Source of the DNA: Xenophilus aerolatus
GTDB taxonomy: Bacteria; Pseudomonadota; Gammaproteobacteria; Burkholderiales; Burkholderiaceae_C
DNA length: 64,000 nt
Reading direction: 5' to 3'
NCBI GenBank assembly: GCA_029968055.1
Contig: JASCNX010000005.1
Coordinates: 124,001 to 188,000, forward strand
Position numbers and translations under genes: made by a program. Below the pieces are notes generated by a model that had not been told where the DNA came from, searched no databases, and was given only the letters and a program-made list of their open reading frames with translations. How positions within the stretch are numbered: the first letter of the stretch is position 1; each line of letters starts with the position of its first letter. Below are positions 8,999-17,909 of the stretch, in pieces.

Positions 8999-9439
8999 TC
9001 AGCGCAGCGTGATGGCGGTGGTCATGTCACCCTGGACGTCGATCACGGCGTCGTCGAAGGCGGCCGGGCCCATGCGGCCGCGTGCGTCGCGGCTGAAGCC
9101 GGTGCGCTCGGTGGGCATGCCGACCACGTTGGTGTCGACCTTCTCGTTGCCGTTCTCGTCATGGAAGGCCGACAGGGCGTAGCGGCCCGGCGGAATGTTC
9201 CGGAACACCAGCACGGTGACGGGCTGTGCGGCCGGCGCGCGTGCGCCCTGCAGCTTCTGCGGCTCCTTGAGCCAGGTGTCGGCGCTGCCGTAGAGCGCGG
9301 CGCTGACGCTGCCCTGGGTGGAGCGGGCACCGCTCACCTCGACGGTGAGGTCGGCGGCGTGGCTGGCGCCGGCGAGCAGTGCGAGGCCGAGGCCGAGGCC
9401 GGCCAGGGCGGCGGGGTGAGGGCGCGGGAGCGAGGGCAT
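8999..9439 (-). CDS. Secreted DUF2141 family protein
   Basis: A 146-residue protein with a clear Sec signal peptide ending near GASHA/ADL, then a small beta-rich domain (LTVEVSGARSTQGSVSAALYG...FRNIPPGRYALSAFHDENGN) typical of DUF2141. The DENGNEKVDTN stretch could bind a divalent cation, but no function is established. The ATG at 9439 was chosen over an upstream start at 9505 because it directly precedes the signal peptide. It sits immediately upstream of the carotenoid oxygenase; both products are predicted to leave the cytoplasm, which suggests a joint periplasmic role. Confidence 0.85.
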   Translation of the reverse strand: MPSLPRPHPAALAGLGLGLALLAGASHAADLTVEVSGARSTQGSVSAALYGSADTWLKEPQKLQGARAPAAQPVTVLVFRNIPPGRYALSAFHDENGNEKVDTNVVGMPTERTGFSRDARGRMGPAAFDDAVIDVQGDMTTAITLR

Positions 9440-9686
9440 GGCGGTTCTCCGGGGGGCGGTGGACGGCGAATGCCGTCCCTGGGCCCCACTGTGGGCGATC
9501 CGCATGACAGTGGACAGCGGCCTGCGACGGAATGCGCCGGCACGGCGCGAGATGCAGGGCCGCGGCCACGGCCTGCGGCGAACACCACGATGCTATCGAC
9601 AAGAGAGCGCGTTGCGCAGCGCCGCTTTGCCGGGGCCCGAGCCGGCTCGCACCCCGAAACGCGCGCGGCAGCGACGCCGCCGCCGC

Positions 9687-10613
9687 TCAGGCGATGCGCC
9701 CGAGCAGCAGGAACTCCATCAGCGCCTTCTGTGCGTGCAGGCGGTTCTCGGCCTCGTCCCACACGACCGACTGCGGGCCGTCGATGACCTCGGCCTGCAC
9801 TTCCTCGCCGCGGTGCGCGGGCAGGCAATGCATGAAGAGCGCGTCGGGCTGCGCGACGCGCATCATTTCCTCGTCCACGCACCAGTCGGCGAAGGCCTTG
9901 CGGCGGGCCTCGTTCTCGGCCTCGTAGCCCATGCTGGTCCACACGTCGGTGGTCACCAGGTCGGCGCCGCGGCAGGCGTCCATCGGGTCCTTGAAGACCT
10001 TGTAGCTGTCGGCCGAGCGGATGCCGGCGACGTCCTGGTCGACCTCGTAGCCCGAGGGCGTGCTCACGTGCACGGTGAAGTCCAGGATCTCGGCCGCCTG
10101 CAGCCAGGTGTTGGCCATGTTGTTGCCGTCGCCGACCCAGGCGACTGTCTTGCCCTTGATCGAGCCGCGGTGCTCGATGAAGGTGAAGAGGTCGGCCAGG
10201 ATCTGGCAGGGGTGGAACTCGTTGGTCAGGCCGTTGATGACCGGCACCCGCGAGGCGGCGGCAAAGGCCTCGATCTTGGCCTGCTCGAAGGTGCGGATCA
10301 TCACCAGGTCGACCATGCGGCTGATGACCTTGGCGCTGTCGTCGATCGGCTCGGAGCGGCCGAGCTGGCTGTCGCCCGTGGTGAGGTGCACCACGCTGCC
10401 GCCGAGCTGGTACATGCCGGCCTCGAAGCTCACGCGGGTGCGCGTGCTCGCCTTCTCGAAGATCAGCGCCAGGGTGCGGTCCGTCAGCGGCTGGTGCTTC
10501 TCGTAGGCCTTGAATCGGGCCTTGATGAAGGCCGCGCGCTCGAACAGGTAGGCGTACTCGTCGGCCGTGAAGTCGCTGAACTGGAGGTAATGGCGGATCG
10601 CGGGTGCGGTCAT
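9687..10613 (-). CDS. argF: Ornithine carbamoyltransferase
   Basis: A 308-residue cytosolic enzyme that makes citrulline from ornithine and carbamoyl phosphate in arginine biosynthesis. It shows the carbamoyl-phosphate site STRTR, the HPCQ motif and the ornithine loop FMHCLPAHRG. The ATG at 10613 (MTAPAIRHYLQFSDFT) is preferred to one six codons upstream (10631) because homologues start close to the HYLQF segment; no strong Shine-Dalgarno decides. argD lies 69 bp upstream on the same strand, so the two arginine genes probably form one transcript. Confidence 0.95.
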   Translation of the reverse strand: MTAPAIRHYLQFSDFTADEYAYLFERAAFIKARFKAYEKHQPLTDRTLALIFEKASTRTRVSFEAGMYQLGGSVVHLTTGDSQLGRSEPIDDSAKVISRMVDLVMIRTFEQAKIEAFAAASRVPVINGLTNEFHPCQILADLFTFIEHRGSIKGKTVAWVGDGNNMANTWLQAAEILDFTVHVSTPSGYEVDQDVAGIRSADSYKVFKDPMDACRGADLVTTDVWTSMGYEAENEARRKAFADWCVDEEMMRVAQPDALFMHCLPAHRGEEVQAEVIDGPQSVVWDEAENRLHAQKALMEFLLLGRIA

Positions 10614-10682
10614 GGCAGAAGGGGCGGGCACGGCATGCCCGATGCGCTCAAAGATGCATTGTGGCAGCAGGCGCCGCGACGC

Positions 10683-11879
10683 TCACTCGGCCAGGAAGGC
10701 CTTCACGATCGGCGCCAGGATGGCGACGATCTCGTCCGCCTCGGCCACCGAGAGGATCAGCGGCGGCACCAGGCGGATCACCGAATCGGCCGTCACCGAC
10801 AGCAGCAGCCCGGCGTCGCAGGCCCGGCCCAGGATGGCGCCGGCCGGACGGTCGAGCTCGATGCCCAGCATCAGGCCCTGGCCGCGCACTTCCTTGACGC
10901 CGGCCACGCCGTCGAAGGCCGCCTGGAGCGCCGATTTCAGGTGCGTGCCGACCTTCTCCACATGGGCCAGCAGGTTCTGCTCTTCCATGATGCGGATGGT
11001 CTCGATGCCGGCGCGCATGGCCAGGGGGTTGCCGCCGAAGGTGGTGCCGTGGTTGCCGGGCTGGAAGATGTGGGCGGCCCTGGGGCCGGCCACCACCGCG
11101 CCGATCGGCACGCCCGAGCCCAGGCCCTTGGCCAGCGGCATCACGTCGGGCACGATGCCGGCCCACTGGTGCGCGAACCACTTGCCCGTGCGGCCCATGC
11201 CGCACTGGACCTCGTCGATCATCATCAGCCAGTCCTGCTGGTTGCACAGGGCGCGGACCTGCTTGAGGTAATCCCAACGCATGGGGTTGATGCCGCCTTC
11301 GCCCTGGATGGTCTCGAAGAACACGGCCACCACGTTCGGGTTGCCTTCCGTGGCCTTCTTCAGCGCCTCGATGTCGTTGAGCGGCACGCGGATGAAGCCT
11401 TCCACCAGCGGGCCGAAGCCGGCCTGGATCTTCGGGTTGCCGGTGGCCGACAGCGTCGCGATGCTGCGGCCGTGGAAGGCCTTCTCGTAGACCACGATCT
11501 GCGGCTTCTCGATGCCCTTGTCGTGGCCGAACTTGCGCGCCAGCTTGATGGCCGCCTCGTTGGCTTCCAGGCCCGTGCAGCAGAAAAAGGCGTTGGTCAG
11601 GCCCGACAGCTCGGTGAGCTTCCTGGCCAGGATTTCCTGGCCGGGCACGTGGTAGTAGTTGGAGCTGTGGATGATCTTCGTCAGCTGGTCCTGCAGCGCC
11701 GGCACGAGCTGCGGGTGGTTGTGGCCCAGCGTGTTGACGGCGATGCCGCCCAGGCCGTCGAGGTAGGCCTTGCCGTTGGTGTCCCACACGCGGCAGCCCT
11801 GGCCGTGCGACAGCGCGATCGGCAGCCGGCCGTAGGTGTTCATGACGTGGGGCGAGGTGGGTTCGGCAACGGCGCTCAT
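10683..11879 (-). CDS. argD: Acetylornithine aminotransferase
   Basis: A 398-residue class III PLP aminotransferase converting N-acetylglutamate semialdehyde to N-acetylornithine; family members often also act in lysine synthesis. Visible features are LDGLGGIAVNTLGHNHPQ near the start, the MIDEVQCGMGRTGKWFAHQ block with the PLP-contacting Asp, and the PLP lysine in PLAKGLGSGVPIGA. GTHLKSALQAAFDG and RGQGLMLGIEL close the C-terminal domain. It is the upstream gene of argD-argF. The 171 bp to the divergent DUF3579 gene must hold both promoters. Confidence 0.95.
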   Translation of the reverse strand: MSAVAEPTSPHVMNTYGRLPIALSHGQGCRVWDTNGKAYLDGLGGIAVNTLGHNHPQLVPALQDQLTKIIHSSNYYHVPGQEILARKLTELSGLTNAFFCCTGLEANEAAIKLARKFGHDKGIEKPQIVVYEKAFHGRSIATLSATGNPKIQAGFGPLVEGFIRVPLNDIEALKKATEGNPNVVAVFFETIQGEGGINPMRWDYLKQVRALCNQQDWLMMIDEVQCGMGRTGKWFAHQWAGIVPDVMPLAKGLGSGVPIGAVVAGPRAAHIFQPGNHGTTFGGNPLAMRAGIETIRIMEEQNLLAHVEKVGTHLKSALQAAFDGVAGVKEVRGQGLMLGIELDRPAGAILGRACDAGLLLSVTADSVIRLVPPLILSVAEADEIVAILAPIVKAFLAE

Positions 11880-12050
11880 CGGCTCTCCAGAAGGTGCTTC
11901 GTCAAAGGAAGGGAAATTCTAGGGGCCGGTCGTGACCCCTTCGTTGAGGATTCCGCATCACAGCCATGCCCGCGGGCACGGTGTGTGCAAGGGGCTGCCG
12001 GTAGAATCCTTGTGCACTGCAGCACCTCCGTCTGCAGGCGCTTTGCAAGC

Positions 12051-12371
12051 ATGGCTTCCCCCCCCGGTAAAGAGATCTTCATTCAGGGCATCACGAGCAC
12101 CGGCCGCACCTTCCGGCCGAGCGACTGGGCCGAACGTCTCGCGGGCGTCATGTGCCAGTTCCGCCCTGGCGGCGCCACCCGCGACAGCTACCTGAGCTAC
12201 TCGCCCTGGTGCGTGCCGACCGTGATCGGTGGCGTGAAGTGCGTGGTTGTGCACGAAGACCTGCGCGAGGCCGAGCCCATGGCCTGGGACTTCGTGCTGA
12301 ATTTCGCCAAGGACAACGACCTCCAGGTGGGCGAGGCCTGCCTGATGCCCGAGGCGCGGCCGAAGGCCTGA
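12051..12371 (+). CDS. DUF3579 domain protein
   Basis: A 106-residue soluble protein with the DUF3579 pattern (EIFIQGITSTGRTFRPSDWAERLAGVM ... LEDFVLNFAKDNDL-like C-terminal helix). The family is common in betaproteobacteria and often found near argD/argF or rpsT; its function is unknown. A TAGAAT box at 12002-12007 could be the -10 of its promoter. It is convergent with rpsT and followed by a strong hairpin terminator. Confidence 0.88.
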   Translation: MASPPGKEIFIQGITSTGRTFRPSDWAERLAGVMCQFRPGGATRDSYLSYSPWCVPTVIGGVKCVVVHEDLREAEPMAWDFVLNFAKDNDLQVGEACLMPEARPKA

Positions 12372-12402
12372 GCCGGCTCCCGGTTTCCTCGCGCCCAAGA
12401 AA

Positions 12403-12430
12403 AAACCGCCCGAAGGCGGTTTCTCTTTTT
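12403..12430 (+). terminator. Rho-independent terminator after the DUF3579 gene
   Basis: AAACCGCC (12403-12410), a CGAA loop and GGCGGTTT (12415-12422) form a perfect hairpin, followed by a T-rich run. A-rich sequence on the other side means it may also work for rpsT from the opposite strand. Confidence 0.85.
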
Positions 12431-12460
12431 TGCTTGCTGCAGCGCACCCGATCAAACGGC

Positions 12461-12480
12461 GGATCGCTGTTCAGCGATCC
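12461..12480. repeat. Inverted repeat downstream of rpsT
   Basis: GGATCGCT and AGCGATCC (arms 12461-12468 and 12473-12480) flank a GTTC loop, 17 bases past the rpsT stop. No T run follows on the minus strand, so it may protect the 3' end rather than terminate. Confidence 0.45.
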
Positions 12481-12496
12481 GGGCTGACCTGAAACG

Positions 12497-12808
12497 TCAG
12501 GCGGCGGCCTTCTCGGCAGTGGCCAGGGCTTTCACCTTGGCGGCCAGGCGGCTCTTGTCGCGCGAGGCCTTGTTCTTGTGGAAGATGCCCTTGTCGGCCA
12601 CGATGTCCACGACGCTCTGCGCCTTGGCGAACAGTTCGGCGGCCTTCGTCTTGTCGCCGGCGGCCACGGCCTTCTCGACGTTCTTGACGGCGGTGCGGTA
12701 CTTCGAGCGCAGCGAGCTGTTGGCTGCGTTCAGCTTGGTGTCCTGGCGGACGCGCTTGCGGCCCGACGCGAGGCGCGGGTTCTTCTTCTTGGGCTTGGCG
12801 GATGCCAT
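12497..12808 (-). CDS. rpsT: 30S ribosomal protein S20
   Basis: A 103-residue, strongly basic helical protein that binds 16S rRNA near the 5' domain. It starts [22 protein letters not shown] and contains [19 protein letters not shown] and [18 protein letters not shown], both typical of S20, with an Ala/Lys-rich tail somewhat longer than in E. coli. It is a single-gene unit divergent from murJ, as in many betaproteobacteria. Its promoter carries a -10 box with a downstream sequence shared with rpsP and rplS. Confidence 0.97.
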   Translation of the reverse strand: MASAKPKKKNPRLASGRKRVRQDTKLNAANSSLRSKYRTAVKNVEKAVAAGDKTKAAELFAKAQSVVDIVADKGIFHKNKASRDKSRLAAKVKALATAEKAAA

Positions 12809-12839
12809 GTGTCTGTTTCCTTAAAGGGTCTGTGGATGT

Positions 12840-12861
12840 TGCAGCAAAGCCTTCCATTATA
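12840..12861 (-). promoter_or_regulatory. rpsT promoter -10 and conserved start region
   Basis: On the minus strand, TATAAT (12856-12861) is followed at once by GGAAGGCTTTGCTGC. The stretch CTATAATGGAAGGCTTT is also found upstream of rpsP, and in slightly changed form upstream of rplS. No clear -35 box is visible. Confidence 0.65.
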
Positions 12862-12927
12862 GGCGCAACCCGACGGCTGGCCATTTACCCCGGAGGAAAG
12901 CCCTGCCGCCGCCTACACTCCGCCCCC

Positions 12928-14490
<1,563 letters not shown>

Positions 14491-14547
14491 CCGCGCGCCG
14501 CGCCGGCGGTGCCTTGACGCTCGCCGGCACCTCCACTACAAAGACCT

Positions 14548-15399
14548 ATGCCCTTCAGCTTCGAGCCGCCGACGCCCCTGGCGTACTTCACCGCGCTGGT
14601 GCAGAGCGACGACCACTTTCCGCTGCTGGAGGCCGCCGCCAGCCTGGCGCAGGACGAGTACCCCGACATGGACGTCCAGCAGGTGCTGGGCGATGTCGAC
14701 CAGCTGCTCGCGCGCCTGAAGCGCCGCCTGCCGGCCGACGCGGCGCCGCTTGCCCGGCTGCGTGCGCTCAACCAGTTCTTCTTCCATGACCTTTCGTTCG
14801 GCGGCAACGTCAACGACTATTACGACCCCGACAACAGCTACCTGAGCGCGGTGCTGCGCACGCGGCGCGGCATCCCCATTTCGCTCGCGGTGCTGTGGAT
14901 GGAGCTGGCGCAGGGCCTGGGGCTGCATGCGCGCGGCGTGAGCTTCCCGGGGCACTTCATGCTCAAGGTCACGCTGCCCAAGGGGCAGGTCGTGATCGAC
15001 CCGTTCACCGGCAAGTCGCTCTCGCGCGAGGAGCTGAGCGAGCGGCTGGAGCCCTACAAGCGCAGCAGCGGGCTGGTGGGCGACTTCGACGTGCCGCTGG
15101 GGCTGTACCTGCAGCCGGCCATGCCGCGCGAGATCGTCGGCCGTATGCTGCGCAACCTCAAGGAGATCCACCGCACGCAGGAAGACTGGATGCGGCTGAT
15201 CGCAGTGCAGGACCGGCTGCTGGTCCTCCTGCCGGAGGCCTGGGCCGAGTACCGCGACCGCGGCCTCGCGCACGCCGAGCAGGGCCACACCGAGCTGGCC
15301 GTGCGCGACCTGGAAACCTACCTCGCGCACGCCGAGGACGCCCTCGACGTCGACGCCATGGCCGAGCGCGTGGCCGCGCTGCGCCGCGAGCGAAGCTGA
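14548..15399 (+). CDS. SirB1-type transglutaminase-like/TPR protein
   Basis: A 283-residue soluble protein. The centre holds a transglutaminase-like SirB1_N domain (FFHDLSFGGNVNDYYDPDNSYL, then RRGIPISLAVLWMELAQGLGL and GVSFPGHFMLKV), and the C-terminal 80 residues form helical TPR-like repeats (AEYRDRGLAHAEQGHTELAVRDLETYL). E. coli YchA/SirB1 is the best-known relative; its biochemical role is unclear. The gene lies 57 bp behind murJ and 11 bp before a VOC-family gene on the same strand. Confidence 0.85.
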   Translation: MPFSFEPPTPLAYFTALVQSDDHFPLLEAAASLAQDEYPDMDVQQVLGDVDQLLARLKRRLPADAAPLARLRALNQFFFHDLSFGGNVNDYYDPDNSYLSAVLRTRRGIPISLAVLWMELAQGLGLHARGVSFPGHFMLKVTLPKGQVVIDPFTGKSLSREELSERLEPYKRSSGLVGDFDVPLGLYLQPAMPREIVGRMLRNLKEIHRTQEDWMRLIAVQDRLLVLLPEAWAEYRDRGLAHAEQGHTELAVRDLETYLAHAEDALDVDAMAERVAALRRERS

Positions 15400-15410
15400 G
15401 GCTCCCCCGC

Positions 15411-15887
15411 ATGGACACCGCGCCGACCCGCCCCCAAGGCACGCCGGCGCCGGGCCGGGCGGCGCCGCTGGCCGAGCGCCACGCCTTCCATGGCCTGCAG
15501 CCGGTGCTGCCCGTGGCCGACGTGCAGCGCGCCGCCCGGTGGTTCTGCGAGGTGCTGGGCTTCCAGCTCGATTTCATCGCCGGCGAACCCCCCAGCTATG
15601 CGCGCGTGCGGCATCTGCCGGCGGTTGCGGGCGAGGGCTGGCAGGGCGCCCGCGACGGCGGGGTGCCGATGTACATCCGCCTGTGGCAGTGCGCGCCGGA
15701 GGCGATGCCGCCCTGGCGTGGCGAGCTGGTCGTGCACGTGGGCCACGACATCGACGGCCTGCATGCCGCCTACCTGGCGCGCGGCGTGACGGTGCTGGAG
15801 CCGCCCATCTCGCAGCCCTGGGGCGTGCGCGAATTCGCGATCCGCGAGCCTGACGGCCATGTGCTGCGTTTCTGCGCGGCCACCTGA
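15411..15887 (+). CDS. VOC/glyoxalase-fold protein
   Basis: A 158-residue protein with a single vicinal-oxygen-chelate domain: HGLQPVLPVADVQRAARWFCEVLGFQLDF opens the first beta-alpha-beta module and GVTVLEPPISQPWGVREFAIREPDGHVLRF closes the second. Such proteins are lyases, dioxygenases or resistance proteins that bind small molecules; nothing visible identifies the ligand. The first 25 residues are an Ala/Pro-rich extension before the fold. It is followed by a YciI-like gene and an ECF sigma factor, an association seen elsewhere for VOC proteins. Confidence 0.82.
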   Translation: MDTAPTRPQGTPAPGRAAPLAERHAFHGLQPVLPVADVQRAARWFCEVLGFQLDFIAGEPPSYARVRHLPAVAGEGWQGARDGGVPMYIRLWQCAPEAMPPWRGELVVHVGHDIDGLHAAYLARGVTVLEPPISQPWGVREFAIREPDGHVLRFCAAT

Positions 15888-16009
15888 GCCGCGATCAGAT
15901 TCACAAAATGTTGCCATCCCGATCGACGTCCGTGTCGATCCGGGGCAGTCTCGTGCGTCGTGTGCATGAAGGCCCGCCTTCATTCCCTCAACTTCCACAG
16001 GAGCTGGAC

Positions 16010-16441
16010 ATGCGTTTCATGGTGATCGTCAAGGCCAACAAGGATTCCGAAGCCGGCGTGATGCCGAGCGAGCAACTGCTCGCGGCCATGGGCAACTACA
16101 ACGAGGCGCTGGTCGATGCCGGGGTGATGCTCGCCGGCGAAGGCCTGCACCCCAGTTCGCGCGGGCTGCGCGTGCGCTACGAAGGCACGAAGCGCACCGT
16201 GATCGACGGCCCTTTCGCCGAAACGAAGGAACTTATCGCCGGCTACTGGCTGTGGCAGGTGCGTTCGCGCGAGGAGGCAGTGGAGTGGCTCAAGCGCGCG
16301 CCGTTCGACGGCGGCGCGGAACTGGAATTGCGCCAGGTGTTCGAGTCCGACGACTTCGGAGCCGAGTTCACGCCCGAGCTGCGCGAGCAGGAGCAGCGCA
16401 TCCAGGCCAAGGCCGCGGATGCGGCGGCCGGGCCGCGCTGA
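16010..16441 (+). CDS. YciI/DGPF-family protein
   Basis: A 143-residue protein of the YCII-related family. It opens with MRFMVIVKANKDSEAG and contains the name-giving motif as DGPFAETKELIAGYWLWQV. The family forms small alpha-beta dimers of unknown function and is very often paired with an SigJ-like ECF sigma factor, as here, where the sigma gene begins 4 nt after this stop. A good ribosome binding site (AGGAG, 15999-16003) lies just before the ATG. Confidence 0.88.
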   Translation: MRFMVIVKANKDSEAGVMPSEQLLAAMGNYNEALVDAGVMLAGEGLHPSSRGLRVRYEGTKRTVIDGPFAETKELIAGYWLWQVRSREEAVEWLKRAPFDGGAELELRQVFESDDFGAEFTPELREQEQRIQAKAADAAAGPR

Positions 16442-16445
16442 GGCC

Positions 16446-17789
16446 GTGCGCGCAGACCCGGCCGCGCCCCGGGCGGGCGCCGGCGACGTGCACGCCATCG
16501 TATGCACGCTCTGGCGCATGGAGTCGGCCCGGCTCGTGGGCGCGGTGGCCCGGCGCGTGCGCGATCTCGGGGTGGCCGAGGAAATCGCACAGGACGCGTT
16601 GCTCTCTGCGTTCGAGCATTGGCCGCGCAGCGGTGTGCCGGACAACCCGGCGGCGTGGCTCATGGCGACGGCCCGTCATCTGGCGCTGGACCATCTGCGG
16701 CGCCAGCAGGTGCGCGCCACGCAGCAGGACGCGTTGAGCCACGCGCTCGACCTGCGCCATGAGATCGCGCAGGACGCGCAAGCCCAGGCGGTGGATGACC
16801 GGCTCGACGACGTGGTGGGCGACGACCTGCTGCGGCTTGTCTTCACGGCCTGCCATCCGGTGCTGTCTCCGGAGGCGCGGGTTGCTTTGGCGCTGCGCGT
16901 GCTCGGCGGGCTGCAGACGCACGAGATCGCGCGTTCCTTCCTCGTGCCCGAGGCCACCGTGGCCCAGCGCATCGTGCGCGCCAAGCGCGCGCTGGCCGAG
17001 GCGCGCGTGCCCTTCGAGCTGCCCGGCGCGGCCGATCTGCGCGAGCGCCTGGCGCCCGTGCTCGAGGTGGTGTACCTCGTCTTCAACGAAGGCTATGCCG
17101 CAACCGCCGGCGAGGACTGGATGCGCCCGGCGCTATGTGACGAGGCCATGCGTCTGGGCCGCGTGCTGGCGCGGCTGATGCCGCGCGAGTCCGAGGTGCA
17201 CGGCCTGCTGGCACTCATCGAACTGCAGGCCTCGCGCCAGGCCGCGCGCACCGGCCCGGACGGGCGGCCGGTGCTGCTGCTCGAGCAGCGGCGCTCGCGC
17301 TGGGACCAGGTGCTGATCCGCCGCGGGATGGAGGCCCTGGCCGCCGCGCAGGCCTGTGCCGCTGCGTCGGGTGCGGCGCTGGGGCCCTATGCGCTGCAGG
17401 CCGCCATCGCTGCCTGCCATGCGCGGGCACGGCATGCGGAGGCGACCGACTGGGCGCGCATCGTCGCCCTGTACGACGCGCTGGCTGCGCTCACCGGATC
17501 ACCGGTGGTCGAACTCAATCGCGCAATGGCGGTGTCGATGGCGTCGGGTGCGCAGGCCGCCTTGCCGTTGGTCGAGGCGCTGGCCGACGAGCCGCTGCTG
17601 CGGACCTACCATCTGCTGCCGGCCGTGCGCGCCGACCTGCTCTTCCGGCTCGGCCGCCGCGACGAGGCGGCACGGGCCTACGCGGATGCCGCCGCGCTCG
17701 CGCGAAACGCCCAGGACCGCCACATGCTGGAGGCCCGCGTGCAAGAATGCCTGCCCCCCGCGCCGGTCGCGCCAAAGCCATCGCCTTGA
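16446..17789 (+). CDS. ECF-type RNA polymerase sigma factor with long C-terminal domain
   Basis: A 447-residue sigma factor. Region 2 is visible around ARRVRDLGVAEEIAQDALLSAFEHWP and ARHLALDHLRR, and region 4 around LGGLQTHEIARSFLVPEATVAQRIVRAKRAL. About 240 further residues follow, beginning VYLVFNEGYAATAGEDWMRPALCDEAMRLGR; this helical extension (DUF6596/SnoaL-free type) is typical of sigma factors paired with YciI-like proteins. No anti-sigma gene is present, so the C-terminal part may control activity itself. The GTG at 16446, 4 nt behind the YciI stop, fits translational coupling; an internal ATG at 16518 would cut little of region 2. Confidence 0.85.
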   Translation: MRADPAAPRAGAGDVHAIVCTLWRMESARLVGAVARRVRDLGVAEEIAQDALLSAFEHWPRSGVPDNPAAWLMATARHLALDHLRRQQVRATQQDALSHALDLRHEIAQDAQAQAVDDRLDDVVGDDLLRLVFTACHPVLSPEARVALALRVLGGLQTHEIARSFLVPEATVAQRIVRAKRALAEARVPFELPGAADLRERLAPVLEVVYLVFNEGYAATAGEDWMRPALCDEAMRLGRVLARLMPRESEVHGLLALIELQASRQAARTGPDGRPVLLLEQRRSRWDQVLIRRGMEALAAAQACAAASGAALGPYALQAAIAACHARARHAEATDWARIVALYDALAALTGSPVVELNRAMAVSMASGAQAALPLVEALADEPLLRTYHLLPAVRADLLFRLGRRDEAARAYADAAALARNAQDRHMLEARVQECLPPAPVAPKPSP

Positions 17790-17909
17790 GCCGAATCGGC
17801 CCGCAACGACCGTGAGGCGGGCGCGAGCAGCTATCGAAATGAGAGTAATGCACCGATGCGAGGGTGGCCATCCGCCGGGTGGCACGCATCCTGCGCCGTA
17901 CTGGCCGAC

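Noticed and set aside
9440-9686. A small gene between argF and the DUF2141 gene
   Set aside because: Frames there are short, Arg-rich shadows without ribosome binding site; the gap appears to hold only the DUF2141 promoter region.
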